Below are positions 23,386 through 34,188 of a stretch of 64,000 bases of DNA, in pieces (within the stretch, counting starts at the first letter, position 1; every line of letters starts with the position of its first letter). The DNA comes from Annona cherimola (Eukaryota; Streptophyta; Magnoliopsida; Magnoliales; Annonaceae), in the NCBI GenBank assembly GCA_030490835.1, contig CM059975.1, positions 6,351,579 to 6,415,578 on the forward strand. The letters are read 5' to 3'. The notes under the pieces are model-generated. The model did no database searches. It was not told the DNA's origin and saw nothing but the letters and a program-made list of their open reading frames with translations. Both the position numbers and the translations under genes were made by a program.

Positions 23386-26300
23386 CGAACACCGTGTCGA
23401 ATCGAATGGATCGAAGGCAGTAGCTGGCTAGCGGCTAGCCTGGTGTGCTGTTTGGATTTATGAAGCCACACTTGTCATCCTAGAAGCGTCTAGGGCCTTC
23501 CTCCCTAGGGGACCCCAAGCGCGTAGCACAAAGTGACAAACTCATCGAGGAAATTAAAACTGGGCTGTCTGCATGTAGAACTTGGCCCGTATATATGCAT
23601 GTTTTAAGTTTGAGCTCTGCGTCTTGGGTTGGTCGTCTACTGGGGCCACCAGAACCATTAATTGATGGAAGGCTAGTGTTTTGTGTGTGAGCGTGGAATG
23701 GAAGGGCACTTATGCCTCAATCCCATGAAGTTTTTTACCCAATTTATGCATATTTCGTTTAATTAGTGCAACGGCGCTTTTGTTTCGCTTGAAACTCGAA
23801 GGTTCTATTTTAAAATTTTCTTCCCCAGGTATTGGCTTACACGTTTATTTAGTAAACTAATTTTATACTTTCATTATCATTACCCATGTTTGGGATTATT
23901 ATATTTAGTTTAAAATTTTAACTCAATTTAGAATTAGCAACAGAAAATATAAACAGGATAATTTCAAATATATCCACAACTTTTATCCTTAAATTTAAAT
24001 ATATCTATTAAGTATGAAATTTTTTGTATATATCCACTAAGAATGCCTTAAAATATCAAATATAGTCAAACCATTATTGTTCGTTAGAAAACCATCAATA
24101 TGGAGAGGAGAAGATAGACATACTCTACACTTAAGATTTAGTTTGAAACCTATTCAGACTTTTCAATAGAAGAAACCATTTTTTGTTCATGGTTATAAAA
24201 AAAAATTGATTAAGAGACTTGTAATTGCACATTGGCGTCCAATGGGGCTTTAAACCAAGCCTTAAGTCTAATGATATTTGTAATTTTCTTTCCACATTGA
24301 CAGTCTTCTAACGGACATTGCTGGTTTGGGTGTATATTTGATATTTAGAGCATTCTTAGTAGGTACATATGAAAGATTTCATTATTAGTGGGTATATTTG
24401 AAATTACCTTAATGGAAAATAAATAAACGGTTCAAATTCCATCAAACTAGAACATCCGAATTGGGTTGAGGGTGGGGTTGTAAATTACATTGGACTACAT
24501 TTCTAACTCCATTCTTGTCAAATTTGGATGATGTGGTGTTGGGAATTTTGGGGGGGGGGGGGTCGATATGTCACCCAGCTTTGACTCGACTCTTTTTTGA
24601 TCGGGCAAAATTAATATATATTTTTTTAACTTGGTATAGGAATGAGTAACAAATTTCGACTTGAATTTGAAATAGGGTCAAGGAGGGTCGGGATAGGTCA
24701 ACGATATCCCGACCCGCCCCACGTATATTAATTTATTAAAAATTGTAAACCTATATTTAAATTTTATTTTTATTTTCTTTCAAAACTTTCACATTTTTTA
24801 TAATTAACTATATCAACATTAGAACAATCAAATTTATCTAGAAAACAATATAAGATCAGTAAAAGAAATTTGCACATATATAACTCTTATGTATAATTGT
24901 ATATTAACCTATTTTAATCAATTTATATTATAGTTTATAATATTTTGTTTTAACAATGATATATTTTAATAATTAGTAAAATGTAAAGCGTATAACATTT
25001 AAACTTAGTATCAATGTATCTTTATATTTGATATGTATATAAATTCTTAAAATCATCTCATTTGACTTGTATTTTTTACTTGATCCGCTGTTCCGAAACA
25101 GGTTCGATACCAACTAGAAGTTTGTTCCGGAACATATTAAAAAAATTGATGGTCAAGCCGACCTTGTACCAACTCGATATAAAAATAGAAACAAACTGAA
25201 TTTTTAAAAAGTATGGTAATGGTTCGGCAAATCCTGACCCGATACAGCTCGTTCCGATTCCTATCTTAGGTTAATGATTGAAAATAAAAGATATATTTGA
25301 CAATCGAATTTGCGAACAATTCGTGTCTTGAATTTATGTCGAATAAGATTTTATTCTAATCACAATATAAAAAGAAATATTTGTTCGAAAATTTCTTCAT
25401 TAGAGGAATGGCTGCGGCCGTCAGTATATAATTTTTCCAAAATTAGTAATATCTGAGGGTAAGGGCTAGTTTGTCATTTAAGGAAGAAAAGAAAACAAAA
25501 TATATCGTATTCTAATTACTTCATTATCTTACTTTTTTGTTTTACTTACATTTTTTCTTTTTAAACAACAACTTTATGTGTTTCACCTTTATTCTCTTCA
25601 TCCTTAAACATATCATTGAAATCATTACCCTTATCTAATTCTATCATCACAATCTATCTTTTTCAAAAATTTTAAAGTAATGTCTTTCATTGCTTGCTTG
25701 CTTGCAGATGGCATCCTTTGATAGTTTCACTCGTCGAGGAGATCGCAACCTGCGTTCGGCTGGCAACTCCGTGCCGAGAGAGAATCACGGCCCTGAATAC
25801 TAGGTAAACACAAGTCCACATTCGCAAGCCCCTTTTTAGTAACCATAAATAGTAAACACGTGGGCATCATTCAGATGCAACGCCGAGCGTAGAACACTAG
25901 AAGTCTAGAATTCCAATATTCCAATATTCAATGTACCTAGGCAAAGATAAATACCGTTAATATGGTGTTGAAGGTTATTTAGACGGTAGATAATGAATGT
26001 GATTGCAAAAAAAAGGGTCCCATGTACTGACTATGATGGAAAATAACGGTACGGTATAGCCAATTCAAATAGATTGGCTGGTTTGGGTACTGGGCCTCGA
26101 TCACTGCCGCATACAACTGTAAATTTGGTTTTGAAATCAATTGACAGTGTAGATTCACTATAACACATTTGGGTATCAATCCTTGATCATTGGGACGTTT
26201 ACCAGCGGTTTTGCTCCCCTATCTGTTCTTACTTTCACAGACAGATTCCGTGCTGTTAATGCAATATTCCCTCTCCTATCTTCATATAGCTCGCTGGGCT

Positions 26301-26474
26301 CCATCACAGACAAATGGAAACTGGTTGTGCAAGGTTGGCTGGCTCGGTTGAGGTAAGCGTTGTTTTACTTTTTGTTCTGATTTTGGAGTCATAGCTCGAT
26401 TATATGCTAAATGCCATGGTTTGTTTGAAGATTTGGTTAGGATAAAAGAGGATATATAGAGAGAGCGGGCAGGC
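23386..26474. other. Intergenic region between the two CAT genes
   Basis: The first ~400 bases are the 3' flank of the upstream gene. A foldback element lies at 23956-24408. A 14-base run of G starts near 24550. The stretch 25500-25700 resembles a badly decayed GGGTGTGTTTGG-type MITE. No exon is visible. The last 200 bases should hold the promoter and leader of the second CAT gene; TATA-like 'gatatata' at 26451-26458 is too close to the ATG to be convincing. Confidence 0.5.
23956..24408. mobile_element. Foldback (long inverted repeat) element
   Basis: The left end reads 'ggataatttcaaatatatcc' and the inverted right end 'ggtaatttcaaatataccca'. Homology runs about 120-150 bases inward, through 'ccactaagaatgc' on the left and 'ctactaagaatgctc' inverted on the right, to 'cgttagaa' near the centre. 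It has no coding capacity. Mutator-derived MITEs have such long inverted ends, but the expected 9-bp duplication is not evident. Confidence 0.65.
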
Positions 26475-27260
26475 ATGGCCACGGGAGCGACAGCAGATGG
26501 CGGCGCAGGCGTACGAAGACGAGGGTGGCGCTTGTGTGGCAAAGACGACATTCTCCCAGAGGAGTCGTTCGAGAGCTGGGGAAACTACGCCAAGGCTCTG
26601 TCTCAAACTGGGATGCGTCTCAAGAATAGGATCTTGACGCGATCCATGGACGATACGGAGCTGAACGAGGTGCGAGGCAGGAGCCAACACGAGATGAAAC
26701 GGAATCTCACGTGGTGGGATCTCATCTGGTTCGGCATCGGCTCCGTCATTGGAGCCGGCATTTTCGTCCTCACCGGCCTCGAGGCCAAACAAGATGCAGG
26801 CCCTGCTGTCGTTCTCTCCTTCGTGGTTTCCGGCGTTTCTGCCATGCTATCCGTTTTCTGCTACACCGAGTTTGCTGTTGAAATTCCTGTTGCAGGTCGG
26901 ATATATTCTCTGTTGCTGTTTTCTTTTAACTGTGCCTGGTAATTCCCGAAATAATGTGAAAAGGCTGTGGGAAAAACTAAAGGGAGAATAATATGAAATT
27001 ATAATTATTTCAAAGTAAGTTAATTGTATAGAAAATGTGTATAAATTATTGAAAAATAAGATTGTATAAAAAAAAATTTGTGGAAAATTTTTGTCATTCT
27101 TTACCAAATACAGATTAATTTTATTTTGAATTTTAAAATATCTGAAATATTATCTACAAAGTACAAACAGGGCAGTTTTCACTTAGAAATGGTTTTGCAT
27201 ACCGTTTCAAGGGTGCTTCATTCTTCTATTTATTTTAGGTAAAACATTATATACAGTTAA

Positions 27261-27296
<36 letters not shown>

Positions 27297-30200
27297 GATT
27301 TATTCCAGTGCATGCGACTGCACCGTGCAGTCCATGCACTGTAGGCCCCACCTGATCATAAATGGAAAATCCACCTCACCCATTGTATTTAGAATTGTTC
27401 ACTTTAATAGCATACCAATTTTCATCCAAATTCAACATGTATATAGTCCCCATCTTAAAATGGTGCAAAATCAACGTAATAAAATAGTTTAATGTAAATA
27501 TCAAGTTTAAAGTGGTTTTTTCAACATTTAAACTGTCTAAAGTATGATTTATATATGGATAAATGAGTGTATAAAGTTTCATTACAATCTAACATGTGTG
27601 GGGTCCATTTTACAGCGGACTGCACACGATCGGGTCTCTATATATATATATATTTGGTGTAACGGTTAAGAATATATTAATATACCTCATAGGTACATAC
27701 AAGTGTGTTGTAAAAGAGGTATAATTTCAGAGTTATAAACCCGTTTGAATTTCTTATCTTATGTGTAAGCTACATAAAATTTTCATTAAAATTAATTTTT
27801 AGGTTATTGGTAAATGGATAATAACAAGGAAGATGATGAAATGACCTACTTCAACATGTTCTTATTAGAAGTTCTTGATCTATCTTACCTATGTCCAGGT
27901 ATTACTTATGTGAAATATTAAATAGTGAAGCAATTGAGCTGTTTTCTTATTTACATATATATTAGGCTTAGAAAATATTGGAGAGAATTATTCTTCATCT
28001 AAATAAACTAGAAGAAGTAAAAGAAGAAAAACGTTATTTCTTCATCGAAGTAAATTTTTTTAAGAGAAAGGAAAATGAATTTAGACCATATAGATATATC
28101 TTATCTTAATTCAAGATGTGGAATTTTTCAACAAAAAAGATGTGGATAATTTTGTGTATTTTATCCTTATAATTTTTTAAAAACCTACTATAAGGAGTAA
28201 GTATACCTAAGTTCACCTATCTTGTGATAAGGAATTAAAAAATAAAACAAATAAAGTAGTTACACGGATAATTAAAAAATCACGGTAAAATATACGTATA
28301 ATAATAACAAATAGTTAAATGAGTTTTATGTCAAATTATATGAAAAGTGTAAAGAAGGGAAATTTTTTCACCTTATGGCAAAGTCCGAAATCACTCCAAA
28401 CACCATTTCTTAAATATTCAATGTATTTCTTTTTATGATTAATATGGTTGTATCAGAGTATTTATTTATTTATGATGATAATTTCATGGTACCAAAGGAT
28501 TTGATTATTTTATCTGATTAATTACACTTCTAATAATGTATATATTCCTTCAAGCATTATTTATATGATTTGCTTTGTGGGGATATAGTTAGCCTCTGCG
28601 TGCACCATATTGAATGTCAGTGGTTGAGTTGCATCTTGATTAAATGGTAACTATTTTAATAATAAAATTAAAATTTATGTGTATATAATTGGGATAATAA
28701 GGCTTCATTTGGTATTATGTAAAAAAAGGAAAAAAATAAAAAATTTTGAAAAATGAGAAAGTAACATATATGAAAAAGGTAATGATCATGATAGATTTTA
28801 CAGGTGGATACACAGTATCAAATTGGTCGAATAGGCATTATCAAATGAATTACAAAATAAATAAATAAAAAATCTTTTCCCCTCCCCTTTTCACGTATTT
28901 TCCTATATAAGCGACATTTAACTGTCGATCATTTATTCACTTATTTTCACGAAATTATTTGATCTATTTCAATTTTATCTCTTACTTTAATCATTATTTT
29001 TATCATTTCATATCATTCTCTTATTTTTTTAATAATATTTTCACAATTTTTTCCATTTTTAATTAAAACCAAATATGTGAATGAGCATCTAAAATAATCG
29101 TTTGATTCACATGTTAATTTAAAACAATTAATCCAACTATCAAACCATTTGAAAGTATCATTCATGCAAATAAATAATTTTATAGAGTATTATAATATTA
29201 TAATGAATGGATGAATAGATCTAGTATATATTTTTTAAACCAATTATGGCTCACCGCGAGGATTCTTATTGAGGTTTACTTCTGAACAATTATTTTTGAC
29301 TTTATCATCAATAACTCGTCCTCACTGGGCTGCAACATGGAGCACCTAACGTGTCTATGGTTCGTGATAAATATACTCGAATATTTTTTTAATTTATTTA
29401 GAGAAATATTAATTGATAAAGGAGATTATTTAAAATTCAGATAAAACTTGTAAATACTAGAGATGCCATTAACCTACCCAACCTAAAAATTAGAGATATT
29501 TAAAATAAAGAAAGCTTTATCTAATTAATTAGGATTAATATGTATTATAACAATAATCTGCATCCTAAATTAGTTTCTGCTCTTTTATGCAACATGCGTG
29601 CATCTCAATTAATAATAATGTGGCTTTTGGTGCACAAAATTAACTAATACGACCAATAAAAAAAATTAATACGAAAACAGGTGGATCCTTCGCATATCTT
29701 CGAGTGGAGCTAGGCGACTTCATGGCCTTCATAGCTGCCGGCAACATCCTCATGGAGTACGTCATCACCGGCGCCGCAGTTGCCCGCTCCTGGACCTCCT
29801 ACTTCGCCACTCTCCTAAACCGTGACCCCGACGACTTCCGCATTTTGGCCCCTGGCCTCGCCGATGGCTATAACCGCCTTGACCCCATTGCCGTCGTCGT
29901 CTTGGCTATCGTCTGCGGTGCGGCCTGCTACAGCACCAAGGGAACCTCCCGCTTCAACTACATCGCCTCCATCTTCCACATCGTCATCATCCTCTTCATC
30001 ATCGTCGCTGGCCTCGCCCACGCCCAACCCAAGAACTACTCCGACTTCGCCCCCTACGGGGTCCGCGGCGTCTTCAAGGCCTCCTCCGTCCTCTTCTTCG
30101 CCTACGTCGGCTTCGACGCTTTGTCGACGTTGGCAGAAGAGACGAAGAACCCCGAAAAGGACATCCCTATCGGCCTCGTCGGCTCCATGTCCATCACTAC

Positions 30201-31059
30201 CCTCATCTACTGCCTGCTCGCCATCACCCTTTGCCTCATGCAGCCCTACAACACGATCGACGTCAACGCGCCCTTCTCCGTCGCATTCCAAGTCGCCGGG
30301 ATGGAATGGGCCAAGTACATCGTCTCCATAGGAGCTCTCAAGGGCATGACCACCGTCCTGCTCGTCAACGCCGTCGGCCAGGCTCGCTACCTCACTCACA
30401 TCGCCCGGACGCACATGATGCCGCCGTGCCTCGCACAGGTTCACGACCAGAGGGGCACACCCGTCAATGCCACCATCTTCATGTTAGTTGCCGCCGCCGT
30501 CATCGGCTTTTTCACCAACCTCGACATACTCTCCAACCTCCTCTCCATCTCCACCCTCTTCATCTTCATGCTCGTGGCGGTGGCGCTTCTCGTCCGGCGA
30601 TACTACGCCACAGGGGTCACGACCGACGGGGACCGAAACAAGCTGATCCTGTGCATAGCCTTGATACTGGGCTCGTCGGTCGCGACGGCCGTGTACTGGG
30701 CGTTAAATGGGGACAGCTGGATCGCGTACTGCATAACGGTGCCCGTGTGGTTGGCTGGGACAGTGGGGCTGAGGTTGTTTGTGCCGATGGCGAGGGAGCC
30801 GAAGACGTGGGGGGTACCGCTCATGCCATTTCTGCCGTCGGCGTCGATGTTCCTCAACGTATTCCTGTTGGGATCGATCGACGCCATGTCTTTTGCGAGG
30901 TTTGCGATGTGGACGGTGGTGCTGATGGTGTATTACTTTTTGGTAGGGCTCCACGCGACTTATGACACAGCCAAGGAGTCCGAGAGGCGGAAGGACAGGG
31001 AAGCGCCGGGGAACCTTGAAGAAGGAAACAACCAGGAACCGACTCCCGCCGGAGCATAA
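26475..31059 (+). CDS. Cationic amino acid transporter, CAT1/5/8 type (second tandem copy)
   Basis: Exons 26475-26895 and 29681-31059 join at the same G|GT position as in the first copy, giving 599 residues. The order of features is the same: KDDILPEESF near 23-32, GIGSVIGAGIFVLTG (87-101), AYLRVELGDF, then GFDALSTLAEETKNP, and YDTAKESER in the tail, which is shorter than in copy one. Predicted role is proton-coupled import of basic amino acids. Location, order and high similarity make it a tandem duplicate of the upstream gene. Its single intron has grown to 2,785 bp by insertion of repeats, including MITE-like sequences and an AT microsatellite. The exons are GC-rich at third positions while the intron is AT-rich. 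No stop or frameshift breaks the frame, so it should be functional. Confidence 0.95.
27295..27638. mobile_element. MITE-like element inserted in an AT repeat
   Basis: It sits between (AT)n tracts on both sides. The left part has 'cgtgcagtccatgcactgta' and 'ggccccacc'; the inverted right part has 'gtgtgcagtccgctgta' and 'ggaccccac'. The partial inverted similarity over about 60 bases and the position in a TA-rich target suggest a TA-targeting MITE. Precise ends are uncertain. Confidence 0.5.
28701..29089. mobile_element. Diverged MITE with GGCTTCATTTGGT end
   Basis: The left end 'ggcttcatttggta' is preceded by 'taa'. Inverted, the right end reads 'gatgctcattcacatatttg'. Interior blocks such as 'gataaaattgaaatagatca' on the inverted strand recall the GGGTGTGTTTGG family. 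It is probably an older relative with an internal insertion. Confidence 0.4.
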
Positions 31060-31961
31060 TAATAATAATTATTATTATTATTATTTGATAAAGGAACATA
31101 ATTAATTAGCTACGAAGAGATTGGCTTAATTATTATTACTTGAGCATTAGAAGTTATACCAATAGTATATGTATAAAATATGTCATGATTCAATACTTAC
31201 TGTGGAGGCTCCATGCTGATACTTCATTTGTTTCAAAATTTTAGAGGTAACATTTTTTTAATCAAAAACGTTTGTTATATTTAATATATGCCACCAAAAA
31301 TAATCTTTATTGAAAATCTAATGCTAAAAAATAACATAGTTGTGAGTGAATATATATAACTATTAAAATTTTAAATATAAGTAGTATATGAAACTTTGCA
31401 ATATACGTAATTTTTGAAATGGTAAGTAATAAACATGATAAACAGTTTAAATTTAAAATTTTAAAAATTGAATAACAAAACGTAAGCATGGAGCTTTTGG
31501 GCTTACGACCAGTATTGAATCATTACACGAGATTGTTTTATATATCTTCCTTTTTTATTTTTTATGTGCCCAATGCCCACTTGTATTTTTCATATTTTAA
31601 AATTCATTATTTTTATTTTTATATATCTTACAAATTTTAAAAATAAAAACGTTACCATTTTCATATACGAGGAAGAGTGAGATGGTGAAATTTTTTAATT
31701 TATTATTTAACACCTTCTAATTTGTGTAAGAGGGATATAACATATGTTCAAACCAACCAGCAGGCAAGTGAAAATAGATAATTTTTTTATGCAGTAAATA
31801 ATAACATAAAAAGTAAGTTGATTAATTGTGGATAACGGAGGAAATATAAAAAGAAAAGGATATTCACCTTCTTTATTACAAAAAAGCAGAGGCAAACAAT
31901 AAAAGAAGGTGAATTTTGCAGGTCTTTATGACATATATATCGGAATCAATCCTACTCGATG

Positions 31962-32236
31962 GCATTTGGGTGTACTTCATCCATTTTTTATTTTTTAAAA
32001 AAATTGTTAATTTAAGTATATTTGACATGTGTATTAATTTTTACTATTTTTGAGATTTTTAGATTTTTTCAAATGTTTAAAAATCGGAATGCTACTGATT
32101 TTTAAAAATTCAAAAAAAATCTAAAACTATTCAAAAATGGTAAAAATTGATACTATGTTAAATACACTTAGATTAATAGTTGCGTAAAAAAAAATTTTAA
32201 AAAAATAAATAATGAGTATATGCACCCGGATGCATG
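31962..32236. mobile_element. Long-inverted-repeat MITE, copy 4
   Basis: The left arm begins 'gcatttgggtgtac' and the inverted right arm 'gcatccgggtgcatatactc'. Both continue through 'attgttaatttaagtatatt' / 'tattaatctaagtgtattta' to 'aatttttaccatttttga' or its near match. The arms cover about 110 bp each. It shares the core of the copies at 3.0 and 15 kb, although its extreme ends differ. Confidence 0.6.
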
Positions 32237-32792
32237 CAATTACAACCCATATATATCACCTAATGTACATGTGTTGACATCGGATTTTGAACTTCTTTCT
32301 CCGTGCTAATTAAACTCTTGTTTTTACTTTTAGTTCTACGTTATAAACCTCTCAAGAACCAAAAATTATTATCATTCATTATGTTGTTGTGATCTTTTTT
32401 ATAATTTGGTTTCTTCTTCCTTTAAATTAATCCACACTTCATCTACGTTTCAATATATGGTCTATATCAATAATCTACTAAAAAAATCAATAAATAAAAC
32501 AATGCATGATACTTAACTAGCTACTATCCTTAACTGTTCAGGTTGGAAGAATGCAATCAGGAAGAAGGAAAACGAACATTTTCACTGTCAGTTCCATCGT
32601 CTCATGATCTGCTAGGCACTGCATTGAAATTTCTCAAGCCATCACATACATGGAAATTAAATTTAAAAGCTAATATTCTAACATTCACTGAATTTACCCG
32701 GTTATCCTAAATCTTCTAAGAATGCAACGTTATACGTAGGCTTTTTAAGATGGAGTTAGCACTTCAATAAATAAGTATGTGAATGATTAAGA

Positions 32793-32837
32793 GGTTCACA
32801 TTAGGTTATCAAAAAAAAAAAAAAAGGTTCACATTAG
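32793..32837 (+). mobile_element. Minimal L1 insertion: GTTATC plus poly(A)
   Basis: The 12-mer 'ggttcacattag' occurs at 32793-32804 and again at 32826-32837. Between them is only 'gttatc' followed by 15 A residues. The L1 elements elsewhere in this window end in 'ttatca' plus poly(A), so this looks like a target-primed insertion cut short after almost no L1 sequence was copied. Confidence 0.75.
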
Positions 32838-33299
32838 TGTATAAGTCCGCGTGCATGTGTAAAATGTACTTTCCTTTTTGTCCTCATTATCAAATGGATC
32901 TGTATTTTTATAATATATATTTTTAAAAAATTTAATATTTATATATTTGCTTTAAAAATATTTTTCATGAAATATAAATTTTAATAAAAATTATTTTAAC
33001 AGCACAATAAAGCAAGGCGTGTTAAATATGGAAACTAATTTAAATTTTAAAAATATATTTTAAAATTAAAAAAATAAGGCATGCATAGCTTAAGTAGAAT
33101 CATTACCCAATCAATTTTATATGCACGCCGCAATAATCACTTTTTTTTTTTTTTTTGCCCCTTAACACAAGCAATCCGTAGGGATGACAGGAAAGCCGAC
33201 CTAATGTGGTAAATTCTTAAATGATCGCCTACGTTACGAACACACACATGCAGGTACCATACAAATTCGTTCCTTATCCTAAGAAGCCGCTTTCCTTGA

Positions 33300-33363
33300 G
33301 CTCCTCTTTCGCTACTGAGTACTGCTGCTGCTCTTCACCGTCATCAAGAGAGCAGAGCCGAAG
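33300..33363 (+). other. Candidate non-coding leader exon of the bL9c gene
   Basis: A GC-richer segment ends at 'gccgaag' followed by 'gtgagttctc', a good donor site at 33364. An acceptor 'gtattcag' ends at 33875, 47 bases before the start codon. A leader intron of about 512 bp is therefore possible. This rests on splice-site appearance only. Confidence 0.3.
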
Positions 33364-33922
33364 GTGAGTTCTCTCTCCCGCCAAAGGTTCTATCGAGAGC
33401 TGCCCGGTGCTCCGAGCCGCTCAGTTAGCCACTGATTTGGCGGTTCATGCCACGTGTACGGTGAGGGTGAACGTATGGCTGTGTACTTCCAAAACCTTTT
33501 GGTTTGGGGGGGAATCTTCCTCTCGTCAGGAAAGTTCACTCCTTTGTGGTGGTCTGTTGGATTGGGATTTGGGATTGAACGGTCGATCCGAACCAATAGA
33601 AGAATGATGAAGTGATTATTATTATTAGTGGGAATGCTTTTTCTTACATGGTGTTGCGATGATGAAATTAGAAAGCATAGAGTCCTGTGAATTGATAATG
33701 CCGTGTATGTGGGATAGATGCTTGAGGAAGATTGCTCGAGTGATTCAGCTATGTCTTTCCATGTATCAAAAATGGAAGGAAGACGTCATTCATCAATCTT
33801 CGAAACAGATAGGAACTTGCAATTCATGCATTCTGACTTTCGTTGGCGTAAGCTAGAGGGAGTTTCTGTATTCAGGTTCTTACTGTCGTCTTGTGTATGT
33901 TGGTTGTTGGTTCAAAGGCCAA

Positions 33923-34107
33923 ATGACACCGGCGTCGCTGTCATGGAGTTCAAGCCTCTGGTTGCACAGCGCAAGCTTTAGCAATTTAAACAGCAACAGA
34001 AGTGACTGGCATGAAAATGCCAGATTGTCAGAGAAGAGGGCATTGCCCTTGACAGTGTTAGCTCAGAGGAAAGTTAAGAAGATTCGAAAGGTTCCGCCAT
34101 CCTCTCT

Positions 34108-34188
<81 letters not shown>

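Larger units (their letters stand above)
26896..29680 (+). other. Expanded intron of the second CAT gene
   Basis: The intron begins GT and ends AG ('acgaaaacag'). It contains a decayed MITE-like stretch just after the donor (about 26940-27110), an (AT)n tract at 27262-27294, an inverted-repeat element at 27295-27638, and a GGCTTCATTTGG-ended element at 28701-29089. The rest is AT-rich with no coding frames. The matching intron of the first gene is only 116 bp. Confidence 0.85.
31060..33299. other. Intergenic region between CAT2 and the bL9c gene
   Basis: AT-rich. It starts with an (AAT)n/(ATT)n palindromic microsatellite at 31060-31084 and contains a long-inverted-repeat MITE (31962-32236) and a minimal L1 insertion (32793-32837). 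No coding exon is visible. The last hundred bases should include the promoter of the bL9c gene. Confidence 0.6.

Noticed and set aside
25430..25700. Decayed MITE-like sequence between the CAT genes
   Set aside because: It shares T-rich blocks such as 'catcattaccc'-like strings with the GGGTGTGTTTGG family, but ends and duplication are not recognisable.
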